Assembly (NCBI GenBank): GCA_963693285.1
Contig: OY848925.1
Location: 436,501-500,500, forward strand
Direction: 5' to 3'
From: Xestospongia muta
Taxonomy: Eukaryota; Porifera; Demospongiae; Haplosclerida; Petrosiidae
Length of the DNA: 64,000 nucleotides
Shown: positions 1 through 14,499 of the stretch, piece after piece
Numbering within the stretch: the stretch's first letter is position 1
How the letters are laid out: each line of letters opens with the position of its first letter
Translations under genes and position numbers: made by a program
Notes under the pieces: model-generated
The model's database searches: none
Told to the model about the DNA's origin: nothing
The model's input: the letters and a program-made list of their open reading frames with translations, nothing else

Positions 1-167
1 TATAAAACAAAAGGATCTAATTATCTTTGGATTAAGGATACTCCAATTATTTTTAGGGAACTAACTCCAGCCTCATACTAATACTTAAGTGTATTATTGA
101 GTTAATCTCTTCATTGAGGACATATCTAACCCTCATTAATTAATTTAGCTGGTGGGTGTGGTCAAGG

Positions 168-209
<42 letters not shown>

Positions 210-846
210 GGTATCACAATATTACCTGTGTAATGAGTATGTTTCCTCAGGAGGTGGAGTCAATCTGTGTTCTAATAGAACCGGTATCAATTTATGAATT
301 CGTTGTGTTGTTTCTTGTCCTTTGAAGTCAAAGGCTCTGTCTTGACTAAAAGGTTCCCCAAGAATCATGACAGCATCTACATGTGCCTGTATCATCACCT
401 ACATATAATGTTGATAGGTAGAGGAAAACAAACTGATATAATACACAAACTGACTCAGTTAATATAAATACATTAGTTGTGTTTTATTTATAAGCAAAGA
501 CACTAAGAAAACATCAACTATCAAAACAAACTACTGTAAAAAACATCCCTAATAATATACATTACATATAGTACATTATATATCCCTTGAGACAACAATC
601 TCATCCTCATATTAGCTAGTATGTGTTGTTTACCTTAGACTCATATCCAGTAATGAATTGCAATGCTTTAGAACTTTTTATAACTCGATCTACATCTCCC
701 ATTGTGGAACCATGTATTATCTAAAGCCGAAGTATTAATTATATTAGAATTAATTAGAGAATTAATCGTATATTACTTTAAGATATTCATCAGTAAAGTG
801 TTTGGGAAAATGTCTGGTAGCACCAAAATCAAGTAAATAAATCTGA

Positions 847-877
<31 letters not shown>

Positions 878-2647
878 AAAGAGAGAGAGAGAGAGGATAA
901 TAATAAATTAAATCTTCCTACTTTATTTTGAGACTCATTGAAGTAAAAATTAGACCAATTAGGATCGGTTTGCATCAACAGAAACTCAAACAATTCTCTT
1001 AAACACAATTCCAATATATTGCTAGCAATCTACAAGAGACAACATGTCATTACATGTAACACAATTCCTCATATTAACATTATCTTTTGTATTTTGTGGT
1101 AGAGAGACACATTTGTCTAAAGAAATCCCTTCCACTAATTCCGTTGTCAAGACACGTTTGGTCGTTAACTCTGGAATTACACGAGGCACACCAAATCCAG
1201 GTCTATCAGCAAGTAGTTCTCTACAAAGAGTTAAAAATTCAATAATATTTAACCCAATAGTAACTACCTAAATTTAGTGCAGTAGCTAGCTTCACGAATA
1301 TAGTCAGTTTCCCAAGCCAACTCTTTTCTTGCCACCTCAACAACAGCGTCAATAAATAAACCTAATCATAATACATTTAGTAGTTAATTAAAATGGGAGA
1401 AGCTTTACCTGGGGGCAAAAGGTCCCATAATTTGAGGACACCCATAAGATTATTGATATCACTGTCAATGCTTTGGGCTACACCAGGATACTATAACAAA
1501 GGTTCTAGTAATATTCAAACTAAGGGGGCATCAATCTTTACTTGAATTTTCATAGCTATTTCAGTTCCATCATGAAGACAAGCTCGATGAACTTGACCTA
1601 TAGATGCAGCAGCTAAAGGGCGAGAATCAAACTCCTTTAACTTGTTTGACCAGTCTGGTCCCAATTCTTCTACGAGAACTTTCTGAAGGAAAACACATAA
1701 TAACTTTGTAACATAACTCCATCAATACCTCCATTTGCCATGATGGCATAAAATCTGCATTATTCCGTACCCGTTCAAAAATCTCTTGAATCGGTTCAGG
1801 AATGAGACTGTTATCTACAAATTACACAATATGACATCATTATGACATCATCACATGCAAACCTTGTAAACTAATTATCTGACCAATCTTTAATGCAGCA
1901 CCTCGGACACGACATAAAGTGCTGACGATGCGTTCTATATTAGCTTGAGTCAGCATAGGACTGCTACCCACACCTAAAGAATCTTCAGGGAAACCCAAAG
2001 TTCTCCGAGCTACCTCTGCAGCTGCACCAAGGCCAAGACCAGCAGCTAACCCTATAAGTGGGTGTGGCTAATTATTGCATCATGTATATATACCTCCAAA
2101 GTTGACCATTCTCCCAACTCGAGAGGCAGGTACACGCCTTTCTTTAGCCTTAATATTCACACAACAAGCATGTGGTATGTTAGTGATAATAACTAACCTG
2201 TCTATTTTTAACCCTTTGTGCAGTACTTTCATCGACTGTTATATCATTGTCGACCTGATGACGTAATGACATAGTATGAAAGCTCCGCCTATTGATACTA
2301 TTAATAGAAACATCATTAGAAGTGATGGGTCTGTTACTATTATTAGCAACAGTACTGTTGTCATGACGACCATTTGTATCAGTATTATATTGAATTCCTT
2401 CATTGTAGAACTCCCAGCTTGTAGAGTTGATGTCATCAAATGGTGGAAAGTCGGGTATATCCAAGTCTTGTTCAGTTTTTGTCCATTTCTCCATTACATT
2501 AGTACATTGCTGACATAATGTACTGATGCATGGCTGAATGGAAGAGTTTGTGAGACAGTGCCGAACTTCAGCAATAGTGGTTGAGCTGCCAGCAGTCACC
2601 ACTTGACGTATGCCGTTTAATATACCTAGTAAATCTCTACTTGCCAT
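1..2647 (-). CDS. COQ8: COQ8/ADCK atypical kinase-like protein (3' end outside window)
   Basis: Mitochondrial UbiB-family atypical kinase/ATPase that supports coenzyme Q biosynthesis. Exons read right to left. The first exon (2198-2647) starts at the ATG at 2645-2647; the open frame extends upstream only to a GTG. It carries a polar N-terminal region. The next exons encode [17 protein letters not shown] (about 2096-2142) and [13 protein letters not shown], the UbiB-specific KxGQ-type motif (about 1863-2052). Then comes [11 protein letters not shown], the Ala-rich loop that replaces the P-loop (about 1560-1640), LCLRELFEF with QTDPNWSNF (about 915-1014), and LLDFGATR, the metal-binding DFG (about 780-840). 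The exon ending near 231 encodes the [10 protein letters not shown] region. The last family exon is not visible in 1-230, so the 3' end lies outside the window. All diagnostic UbiB motifs are intact. COQ8A/B orthology is clear; ADCK1/2/5 are less similar. Confidence 0.93.
171..210. repeat. (GA)n microsatellite
   Basis: Near-perfect GA dinucleotide tract in the intron or 3' part of the COQ8 gene. A GGGTGTGG box lies just before it at 154-161. Confidence 0.9.
846..895. repeat. Compound (TG)n-(GA)n microsatellite in a COQ8 intron
   Basis: A TG run (846-873) is followed by a GA run (877-895). Both fall between two COQ8 exons. Confidence 0.9.
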
Positions 2648-2951
2648 AGCATACACAGGATAGTGGTTTGTTCTGGTTATATAACATGTGTGTGCGACTG
2701 TGCGTGCGCATTAATTAGAATAGATCCTAGTTGCCTGCTTTGTCTTCTGCGCATGCTCGGAACTTCTGCTCCATGCCTTTTAAAGCTTGTGTGCTCATTT
2801 AATCTAAAATTTCTTTTTCATAAAGCAATTAAAAAGAAAGGTAAAGTTCAAAAGTAATCATAAATATTCTATGAAAGGATAAAACTATTAAAATAGTAAT
2901 AATAAGGTTATGATTATTTTTTAATGCACATTGTTTCCTGCCCTACATAGA

Positions 2952-5870
2952 ATGGAAGCCACTCCAGAAAATCTTCAAGTACTGGTATCCTATCTCACAC
3001 ATACCCTCTCACCCGAATATCAAATACGAAAACAAGCGGAGGACTATCTGGTGTCCGTGGAAACCACTCAAAATTATCCCATGCTCCTCCTCCAATTAAC
3101 AGATAGTGAACAAGTGGAACCTCACATACGCCAAGCTGCCAGCATTATGTTCAAAAATTTTGTTAAGCGTAACTGGCGGGTTATTGAGGACAAAGGTAAT
3201 AAAATTGCTGATGTTGATCGCCAGCTGATTAAAAAGCACATAATTGGTCTCATGTTAAAAACCCCAGAAGCCATACAAAAACAACTCAGTGATGCAATTA
3301 CCAATATTGGGAGGGAAGATTTCCCAAACAACTGGCCGGGTTTAATCGACGAAATGGTTAATCATTTCAAATCAGGAGATTTTCATGCTATCAATGGAGT
3401 ACTACGGACAGCACACTCACTGACTAAGCGTTATCGTTACGAATTCAAGTCACAAGAATTATGGTCTGAGATCAAAGTAGTTTTAGATGGACTTGCCTCT
3501 CCACTTACAGACCTCCTGGAATCAACAATGCAACTTGCGTCAGCCCATACTCAAAATCCATCAGCTTTAAAAGTCCTTTTTAGCTCCCTTCTCTTCATCT
3601 CCAAAATATTTTACAGTCTAACATACCAGGAGCTACCAGATCACTTTGCTGACAAAGCACTCGAGCCTTGGATGGCCCATTTTCATACTCTCCTCACGAC
3701 CAATAACAAATTATTGGAAACAGATGATGATGAAGAGGCAGGGCCTCTGGAGATGATTAAATCTCAAATATGTGCTATATCAGGTATGTTAGCTCAGAAG
3801 TACGATGAAGATTTCTCTCCTTATCTTCCAAAATATGTTGAATCTGTTTGGGGTCTTCTTGTAACTACTGATGCTCGCCCAAAACATGACATGCTTGTTA
3901 GTACTGCCATTGAGTTTTTAGCATCAGTTATTGAACGTCCGAGTTATCAGAACTTGTTTGCTGATGAAGCAACTCTGCGTAACATTTGTGAGAATGTCAT
4001 AGTACCAAATATGAAGTTTCGAGAGTCTGATGAAGAACTCTTTGAGGAAAATCCTGAAGAGTATTTGCGAAGAGATTTGGAAGGCTCTGATATCGGTACA
4101 CGTCGGCATTCAGCTTCAAATCTAATCAGAGGATTGTGTCGTTATTTTGAAGGGCCTATTACGACTATTTTCTCAGCTTATATATCAGCTATGTTACAAG
4201 AATATCAGCAGAATCCTGCAAAGAATTGGAAAAGTAAAGATACAGCTCTTTTTTTGATAACAGCGCTAGCAACACGCACTAAAACCTCGCGTCATGGCAT
4301 TACACAGACAAGTGATCTTGTGAATGTTGCTGAAATCTTCACTGCTCAGTGTCTCACTGAGCTATCTGCTCCGAATATTAACAAACAACCAGTGCTTAGA
4401 GCAGACGCAATACGTTATCTTATGACATTTCGTGGCGTTCTACCTCGAGAACTTTTAATTACTTCATTACCACTTTTAGTTCTCCACTTAACAGCCACAA
4501 ATATTGTTGTCCATACATATGCTGCTAACTGCATTGAGAAGTTGATGTTGCTGCGAAATGCAGAAGGCGCTTTTGTTGTAACTCCTGTTGATATTGAACC
4601 ACACTTCGAAAACCTTCTTGCTAATCTTTTCAACTGTCTTCACCGAGAAGGATCAACTGAGAATGAATACGTGATGAAAACTATCATGAGGGCACTGTCT
4701 ACCATGAATGAAAAGGTTGCTCCTTATGCTGAGACTCTTTTAAAAGAGCTTGTGGCAAAGTTGGCCCTGGTCTGTCAAAATCCAAGCAAACCTCATTTTA
4801 ACCATTACTTATTTGAAGCATTGTGCTGTATTATTCGTTATACCTGCAAAGTCGATGCTCAAATTGTGACTAAATTTGAAGATGCACTCTTTCCAATCAT
4901 TGAGAACATTCTGGTTCGAGATGTATCAGAATTTCTACCCTACATTTTTCAGATCCTTTCTCTTCTCCTGGAGTTACGACCATTGCCGATACCTCCTATT
5001 TATATGACAATATATCCTCTCCTCTTAACACCTCTACTTTGGGAACGTCCTGGCAATGTTCCGGCTCTTGTCCGACTTTTGCAAGCATTTGTTGAGAAAG
5101 CTCCTGCAGATGTAACGGGTAATGACAAATTTATGAATCTCCTTGGTGTGTTTCAGAAGTTGATTGCCTCAAAAGCTAATGATCATGAAGGGTTTTATCT
5201 CTTAGGGAGTATTGTAGAACATATTAGCTCTACGACTTTGAGTCCACATATAAAGAGTATTTTTGTCTTGCTTTTCCAAAGGCTTCAGAGTAGCAAGACC
5301 ACTAAATATGTCAAAGGATTAATTGTATTTCTTTGTTTATATGCTGCAAAGAGTGGTGGGCCTAATTTATTACAGATAGTTGATACCATTCAGCCTAAAC
5401 TCTTTGCAATGCTCCTTGAGAAAGTTATCATAGCTGATGTTCAAAAAGTGAGTGGGCCAACAGAACGTAAGATATGTGCTGTGGGTATCACTAAGATATT
5501 AACAGAGACACCAGACATGTTGTCTGAGGTGTATGGCTCTCTATGGGTTCCTTTACTACAAGCACTTATAAGTTTGTTTGAACTACCAGAAGATGACTCA
5601 ACACCTGATGATGAGCATTTTATTGAAGTGGATGACACTCCTGGCTATCAGACAGCATATTCTCAGCTTGTAATGGCTGGCCCTAAAGACTATGACCCTT
5701 TTGGTGACACAGTTCCTAATGCTAAATTGCATCTAGCACAATCCTTATATAAACTATCCTCGAACTATCCAGGAAAGCTACCTGGGATGATTGCTGCAGG
5801 CTTAACTAGTGAGGCTGCCGTGTGTTTGCAACAATATCTACAACAAGCTAACATTGGTTCTCTCGTATGA
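2952..5870 (+). CDS. CSE1L: Exportin-2 (CSE1L/CAS), intronless
   Basis: Importin-beta superfamily exportin that returns importin-alpha to the cytoplasm with RanGTP. A single uninterrupted frame gives 972 aa, almost exactly the animal family length. The frame is open from a TTG at 2931, but the first ATG (2952) gives MEATPENLQVLV, which aligns with the family N terminus. The N-terminal importin-beta domain is recognisable by IRKQAEDYL and NNWPGLI. HEAT-like repeats follow, including SNLIRGLCRYFEGP, and the C-terminal CAS/CSE domain includes LLLTPLLWERPGNVPALVRLL. The C terminus runs through DPFGDTVPNAKLHLAQSL. The lack of introns in a 2.9-kb gene contrasts with its intron-rich neighbours and may reflect ancient intron loss or retroposition. 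No frame damage is seen. Confidence 0.97.
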   Translation: MEATPENLQVLVSYLTHTLSPEYQIRKQAEDYLVSVETTQNYPMLLLQLTDSEQVEPHIRQAASIMFKNFVKRNWRVIEDKGNKIADVDRQLIKKHIIGLMLKTPEAIQKQLSDAITNIGREDFPNNWPGLIDEMVNHFKSGDFHAINGVLRTAHSLTKRYRYEFKSQELWSEIKVVLDGLASPLTDLLESTMQLASAHTQNPSALKVLFSSLLFISKIFYSLTYQELPDHFADKALEPWMAHFHTLLTTNNKLLETDDDEEAGPLEMIKSQICAISGMLAQKYDEDFSPYLPKYVESVWGLLVTTDARPKHDMLVSTAIEFLASVIERPSYQNLFADEATLRNICENVIVPNMKFRESDEELFEENPEEYLRRDLEGSDIGTRRHSASNLIRGLCRYFEGPITTIFSAYISAMLQEYQQNPAKNWKSKDTALFLITALATRTKTSRHGITQTSDLVNVAEIFTAQCLTELSAPNINKQPVLRADAIRYLMTFRGVLPRELLITSLPLLVLHLTATNIVVHTYAANCIEKLMLLRNAEGAFVVTPVDIEPHFENLLANLFNCLHREGSTENEYVMKTIMRALSTMNEKVAPYAETLLKELVAKLALVCQNPSKPHFNHYLFEALCCIIRYTCKVDAQIVTKFEDALFPIIENILVRDVSEFLPYIFQILSLLLELRPLPIPPIYMTIYPLLLTPLLWERPGNVPALVRLLQAFVEKAPADVTGNDKFMNLLGVFQKLIASKANDHEGFYLLGSIVEHISSTTLSPHIKSIFVLLFQRLQSSKTTKYVKGLIVFLCLYAAKSGGPNLLQIVDTIQPKLFAMLLEKVIIADVQKVSGPTERKICAVGITKILTETPDMLSEVYGSLWVPLLQALISLFELPEDDSTPDDEHFIEVDDTPGYQTAYSQLVMAGPKDYDPFGDTVPNAKLHLAQSLYKLSSNYPGKLPGMIAAGLTSEAAVCLQQYLQQANIGSLV

Positions 5871-6141
5871 TCTCTTTATATCAGGTGTTGTTGATTTTAA
5901 GAGGAGTTACCTGATCATTATCATTTGTAAACTGAACCACCTTTCCTTTAACATATTTCATGTACAATTGCATATTAAATGTATTTGTAATATAATACAT
6001 TGATAAATATATTATTATCAGTAGAGGGGAGGGTAGTGGTGAGGAGTAAAATATAAACTGAGGTGTCGTCTGTCTATCTTCATTATCTGTTGAAAGGTGG
6101 AATAAGTTTGACATCTAGTGAATTGTATTCTTTAAAGCAAT
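5871..6141. other. Intergenic: CSE1L 3' region and EPDR-1 promoter
   Basis: AT-rich, about 270 bp. It must contain the CSE1L 3' UTR and the EPDR-1 promoter. No conserved element was recognised. Confidence 0.6.
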
Positions 6142-7012
6142 ATGAAGACTACATTGATTTTTCTAGCAGTGTTAGCCCTAGCCTATAGTCAACCTGTTGT
6201 GCAGCAATGCTGTAAGATTAGTGTACTATCTAATGTTAATATTATGTATTCAATATTTTAGTTGCAAGTCCATCATCGTGGAGTGGTGATTTCTTCATGG
6301 TTGGTAATAGTTTTGTGATTGTATAGATACCAATAATTAATAATTAGGTGGACTATTCTGAAGGAGTTGCTCGTCGTGGCTACATTTTCTACAATCGTAC
6401 AGAACTCCGTGTCCATTTCTTTGTTGAAACATACGAAGAGTCAAGAAATTTCATCAGATTGTGGTACTTTGGCATAGATGTCAGTAATTTTCTTTACTTA
6501 TTCTATTTTAACTTTCTATTCTTTGACAATAGAGGATGGAATATAGACTTGATGAAAGTGTTGGAACATGTACAAGACGAGAAATACCTTCTAATGAACG
6601 TTTTCCAACCTTTGGAGCTCCTGAAGAGGCAGTGTTCCGGCATCAAAACCGCTTAGGTGCCGAAAATGGTGCAGGAGTGACAGTAGATTATTTCAGGGGA
6701 GACATAGGTATATTGCATTTAAAGAGAGCTTATTAATGTGCAGTGTGTCATTCTATTTAGATGGAGGCACTTATCGTGGATATTTGGCTCCAGCTGGTTT
6801 TGGTTTCAGGGAATACGAGTGTATCCCTATTGTTGAGTGGTATGAACGACTTGACACTTCTCCACAGTTTCAACGAAATGCTCATTTCACGTGAGTTTAT
6901 AACAATGTAACAATGACATTAAATTTTGTGTTTCTATTGTAGGTATTTGAATATTACTAGCACCCGTATCAATTCTCTTGTTTGGGAATTGCCTTCCGCG
7001 TGCCGCCAATAA
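6142..7012 (+). CDS. Ependymin-related protein, EPDR-1
   Basis: Secreted ependymin-related protein. Six exons: 6142-6211, 6262-6299, 6348-6479, 6533-6707, 6761-6890, 6943-7012 (204 aa). A short hydrophobic signal peptide (TTLIFLAVLALAYSQ) is followed by the first Cys, then PSSWSG, the family's C-x-P-x-x-W-x-G start. A second Cys is in VGTCTRR, a third in EYECIPIVEW, and the C terminus is LPSACRQ, matching the PP-x-x-C-Q end of ependymins. This is the most divergent copy in the array: exon 3 encodes VHFFVETYEESRNF where the others have a D/N-rich loop. The exon 2 donor is GTTGGT, chosen because it keeps the intron position shared by all copies. The stop codon overlaps an AATAAA at 7008-7013. 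Function is unknown; the fold binds hydrophobic ligands in other animals. Confidence 0.82.
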
Positions 7013-7487
7013 ACTATGTCAGTTATAATAAATATGATTTTTGACTCAAGTACACATTTTGTGATTTAGATTCTCCATTTTCTTGAACATAATCTAAAAT
7101 GTTTGATTAAACCTAGTATGTTTGATTGCTTATCCAGAAAATGAGACCATTGTTAAAACATCTCAAAAAACAGTTTTGTATATATACATTTCCTATATAT
7201 TATAATATATACACAACTATTTATGGTAAATGTATGTATACAAAACTGTTTTTGAGGTGTTTTAACAGTGGCCCTTTTCATAAATCAGGTCATAAATGTT
7301 TTGAAAAACATGGTCCCTTGTTTCAAATCAGGTCACAATTACTGAGGATTCTATTACACATGAACGCCACATGAGCAGATCATGAGTCTTACGTAACAGC
7401 CCATAATTTTAACCCCGCGACTATAAAAAGCAAGAACTCTCTCGTCATCAGAGGTCAAACGATAGAAATTCAAGGTCAATCGCAGGA
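7013..7487. other. Intergenic between EPDR-1 and EPDR-2, with TATA box
   Basis: About 475 bp. It holds an imperfect inverted repeat: a CAAAAACAGTTTTGTA-type segment near 7165 is mirrored near 7235-7262. A TATAAAAAG at 7422-7430 lies about 60 bp upstream of the EPDR-2 ATG, a typical core-promoter spacing. Confidence 0.55.
7422..7430 (+). promoter_or_regulatory. Candidate TATA box of EPDR-2
   Basis: TATAAAAAG, 58 bp before the EPDR-2 ATG. With a short 5' UTR this is the expected spacing. Confidence 0.55.
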
Positions 7488-8362
7488 ATGAAATCTCTCG
7501 TTATCTTTCTCGCTTTGTTCGCTGTAGCATATTCGCAAGCTCAGCGAAGATGCAGTGAGTGTTCAATAGTAAAAATTATTATTTTATTATCTTCCTCTAT
7601 ATATAGCATCTACTCCTTCACTGTGGAGTGGTGCCTTCAGTGAGGTGAATAAAATGTTTTTAAATAAAACATATTATCATTCTGTTTATAGGTCAACTAT
7701 GATGCTGTAGGATCTGACACTGCATTTCGTTTTGCATATATTAACTATGATGCTACTGGTCAACGCATCCACATCAGGGAATTTGAAAGAGCAGCTAATG
7801 ATCGACGAGGAGAGGTAGTGGAAGAACTGTTTCTGTTTCAATCAAAAGTCAGTCAATTCTTGGTCCTTTATTTACATCTATTAAATATTGTGTTATAGAC
7901 ATTCTATCGAGTTGAGCGTGGACAACCGTGTGAAAAACGCCCACTCACTGATGAATTCCGACCATTTGGAGTTCCTTCAACTGCTACATTTGTTGGTATT
8001 GACTATATTGGTGCTGAAGTGACTGGTCTAGGTGTCAAAGTGGATCAATTTTATGATCAAAATGGAAGAGGTAACATTGAATGGAACACATAAAACAATA
8101 GATGATTCTGTATGGTGTTTATAGATGGTGGCTTGTATCTTGCTAGTGTTGCACCCATCGGCAGTTTAGAGAGTCAATGTGTACCTGTTCTGGAGGCTTA
8201 TATAAAGGAGCGTGCTCCTATGCCAGAGCGACGTAATGTCCACTTCACGTTAGTTCAATAATTATGCATTGCCTTTTACCTATAATGTTCTCATGCAGAT
8301 TCCTGAACATTACTACTACAATTCCTCCTGGTGCTTTTAATATTCCTCCAAGCTGTCAGTAG
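7488..8362 (+). CDS. Ependymin-related protein, EPDR-2
   Basis: Six exons: 7488-7554, 7607-7644, 7692-7847, 7899-8070, 8125-8248, 8299-8362 (206 aa). Intron positions and phases match the other copies. The N terminus MKSLVIFLALFAVAYSQ is a clean signal peptide. The mature protein opens with STPSLWSGAFSEVNYD, then the Ile/Val/Tyr-rich beta segments (FAYINYDATGQRIHIREFE), then YRVERGQPCEKRPL, the second Cys. Exon 5 has the third Cys (ESQCVPVLEAY) and the C terminus is PGAFNIPPSCQ. This copy looks most like the ancestral form and is the best anchor for the family assignment. By sequence it is nearest to the minus-strand copies EPDR-5 and EPDR-7 (VNYDA, VERGQCE, GVKVDQF shared). Confidence 0.87.
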
Positions 8363-8939
8363 TGAAGCAGAATGTAATGTTATTTCATTGCATAACTCAA
8401 CTTGCTGATTTGTCAATCCCCTCTGTTGTTTATTATACATTACGATATTATGCTTCAAAAGAATTTTGCCAATCATGAAACACAACATATTATTTTCATA
8501 AACTTAGTCTCAATACCTATTATTCATAATACATTACCGCTGGTACTGACTCACTGCCAATCTTTTCTTGGCACATAGTGATAATGCCACCATATATGGT
8601 CGTAAGATAAAAATTGAATGAGGTCAATAGTACTACAACATTTCATTTATCAAATTTGTTATTGCTTTACTATAGCCAATAAATAATTACAGCATACCTA
8701 CCTACTAAAAGCGCTGCGAACAAAGAAAGCTAATAGTATACGGAGTGTAACATGTATTTCCTGCATTACATTCCTGTACAAATTTCAGAACATTTCCGTA
8801 TACTTCTACGTCTCGGCTATAAATAGTGACACAATGAATAAGCAAAATCCTCTAAAAATAGTAACAAAACATATGTATATAAAAGCACATTCTACAGTGA
8901 CCCAGCTATTATCATATCAGCACTAGTTGACTGGATAAC
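8363..8939. other. Intergenic: EPDR-2 3' region and cpRas promoter
   Basis: Contains one copy of the repeated promoter module (8735-8805). It also has two TATA-like sites: TATAAATAG at 8818-8826 and TATATAAAA at 8876-8884, the latter 56 bp before the cpRas ATG. Confidence 0.6.
8735..8805 (+). promoter_or_regulatory. Repeated promoter-proximal module, copy A (cpRas)
   Basis: Begins AGTATACGGAGTG and ends AAATTTCAGAACATTTCCG followed by TATACTT, so the two ends are inverted repeats (AGTATACGGA / TCCGTATACT). It lies 135 bp upstream of the cpRas ATG and matches copies at 26621, 39101 and 46803. Confidence 0.6.
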
Positions 8940-12325
<3,386 letters not shown>

Positions 12326-12417
12326 TCATTGGTCATGTGACTTAACCTTTAAAATTTTAACTTGCAAATGCATTTTAATATATTAGAATTATTACTTGTG
12401 ATTATAAATATTTGCTA

Positions 12418-14022
12418 TTATAGTTCTGTTTGTATGATTATACCAGCTGGTTGCTGGTGATAAGTTGACACAGGAGAAGATTCCCTTGCTTTTTTGTGTT
12501 CTGCTTCAGAGCCAACCGTACATTCTCTAGACTTCAACTGTTGAAAAACAATCTAGAGAAAATCAGAATTATAGAAATAAAACCTCCCAAGAGTACGCAT
12601 TATTTCATTATCAAACTTACAGTGATGAGCATCCGTAGTGTGGCTATTTCTGCTGCTTCAATCGGTTTAAGTGAAGGATTGGCTTCGATAGCATCTAATT
12701 GACGAGAGAGTTCTACCAGCTGTAAGATAGAAGGGACAGTTCTATTATAAATTATTACTATCACTTCTCACAGTGGACAATCTCATAATATCCTCTGTTG
12801 TCAAGTTCACTGTGTCTTCAGTTGCTTCCATTTTGTCACCATCATTTTGTTTCCCTTGTTTTTCTTGCTCAGATTTATTAGTTTCAGCTAAAAGAGGAAC
12901 AAAGCAATAAGGTTTATGGAATTTTGAAAGAACTATGCCTTGTTCACTGATGTATTCCAAGAATGCTTTAACACTGGGGGGTTCTCTAATTTCCGTTTCT
13001 TCTGGGAGAGTATTCTAAAATGTATTCATTGTCAACTGTTAGTAACATTGCATTCAACACTCAAACTTACAGGAAGATCTTTATTTTCATCTGTATTTGC
13101 CGCTAATATATGAGCTGCAGAAAGTGACTATAAATTGTAAGAAGAAATCATTGCAGTATTAAGTGACATCAATGCCTCTTACTTTCACTAGCTCCAGTTT
13201 CTCAGCTTCTAGTCTTTCAAGGCGTTGTTCTAGATGACTAATATAACTATTATGATCAGCTATCATAATAAAGACAGACCATAAAGTTATTGCTCAACTA
13301 TCTACAATACATACTTGGCCTTTTTTGTTGACTATTTTTAGATTCAGCTGTTCCCTGTCCAATTTTCTGAGGGGGTGGATCATCTGCCAGTTTAGCTTCT
13401 CCTGTGAAACCAGTATATCGTGGTACATCCTCTAGAGTTGTGTTTAAGTCCACAACACAAGCAGCATGAGCAGCATAATGTTCTACTTGAGGAGGATCAA
13501 GTGTGGGATTTTGACTAGGTTCCATTTTACTATGTTCTTTGCTAGTACTAGTTGTTGATGCACCAGACATTTGATTGAGAAAAAGGCAAAGATCTCTCAA
13601 TTCTTTATTTTCCTGTGATAACTTTTGAAGTTTTTCCTAAGAAGAACACACAAGTTTATTGAATATTTAATTACCAGACTACTACTAATTTATTACCTGC
13701 AGTATGGTAATCTTTGTTTCAAATCCTTGCACTTCATTACGTAAAACAGAAGCTGTATACTGACCAAAACTTTGCCATTCGTGAGCTAATCTACGACTCT
13801 TTTGCCTACCATCATCAAGAAAGCAACAAAGATTTTGTAATTCTTCATTTTCTTTCAATAACTGTAGGAATAATTATACGTAAGTCAATACAGTTGTTAG
13901 ATAAATGGAATAATACACACCTCATCTTTAGATATTTCTATTTTGTTATTATTCGCAGGACGATGATATTTTTTTGGACTGTAATTGTAGCTCCTGATCA
14001 AGTCTTCTTTCTCAGCCTCCAT
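12418..14022 (-). CDS. CCDC85: CCDC85-family coiled-coil protein
   Basis: Cytoplasmic/junctional coiled-coil adaptor; vertebrate CCDC85 proteins bind p120-catenin-type partners. The first exon (13921-14022) encodes MEAEKEDLIRSYNYSP. The second (about 13698-13863) encodes ENEELQNLCCFLDDGRQKSRRLAHEW, and the third (about 13314-13637) ENKELRDLCLFLNQ. These are the two ELR-x-LC-x-FL blocks that define the family. Further exons encode short coiled-coil segments: HLEQRLERLEAEK, FLEYISEQGIVLSKF, then an acidic K/E/Q stretch and LVELSRQLDA. The stop is at 12418-12420. The C-terminal third is much longer than in vertebrate CCDC85B and I do not recognise it as a domain. The gene is convergent with cpRas; their 3' ends are 92 bp apart. 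Confidence 0.85.
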
Positions 14023-14103
14023 TGTTTGCACAGCTACACCCAAATCTAAAAACTAAGGGTGTGGCTGAACAACAACTATGACGTCAGTGCACAAACACTA
14101 GCC

Positions 14104-14217
14104 ATGTATGTAACCGAAATGGACGTCGTCAAGAATGTACTCTTTGGTGCGCTGGTCGTTCTCGTCCCTGTAGTACTTTCAAAGAAACGTAGCTATAGTG
14201 TGCATGTAGCCAAGTGA
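14104..14217 (+). CDS. Possible small membrane ORF (37 aa)
   Basis: ATG-initiated, MYVTEMDVVKNVLFG, then a hydrophobic run ALVVLVPVVL and a basic end SKKRSYSVHVAK. It starts 81 bp from the divergent CCDC85 start, so the two could share a promoter. There is one possible TM helix. I do not recognise it, and chance cannot be excluded at this length. Confidence 0.25.
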   Translation: MYVTEMDVVKNVLFGALVVLVPVVLSKKRSYSVHVAK

Positions 14218-14499
14218 AGGACTACATCATAACTCTACTTCCTCTGGTCACTCACGTCTTGAAACTTGGTGTTTATTCAGATTTCAGATGGAGATTATCA
14301 TGCACCTTTAATGTTGAGAAAGTTCCATAATAATCCCTGTACTTATTTTTACTGTTGCACACTCAGGTTGCTAAAGACCAAAGAATGCTGTTCTGTGCTG
14401 CTAACAACTTAATATTATTATACATAATTATATATAGTTTGTTTCAATTATCTAAATATAATTAATTTATGAAAAGATATGAATATTATTTCAAACAAG

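Noticed and set aside
7126..7374. 82-aa plus frame downstream of EPDR-1
   Set aside because: AT-rich intergenic sequence with an inverted repeat; low-complexity composition and no splice partners.
6142..8362. Lipocalin or odorant-binding identity for the EPDR genes
   Set aside because: Length and signal peptide fit, but the C-x-P-x-x-W-x-G opening and the F-x-I-P-x-x-C end match ependymin-related proteins, not lipocalin GxW/TDY motifs.
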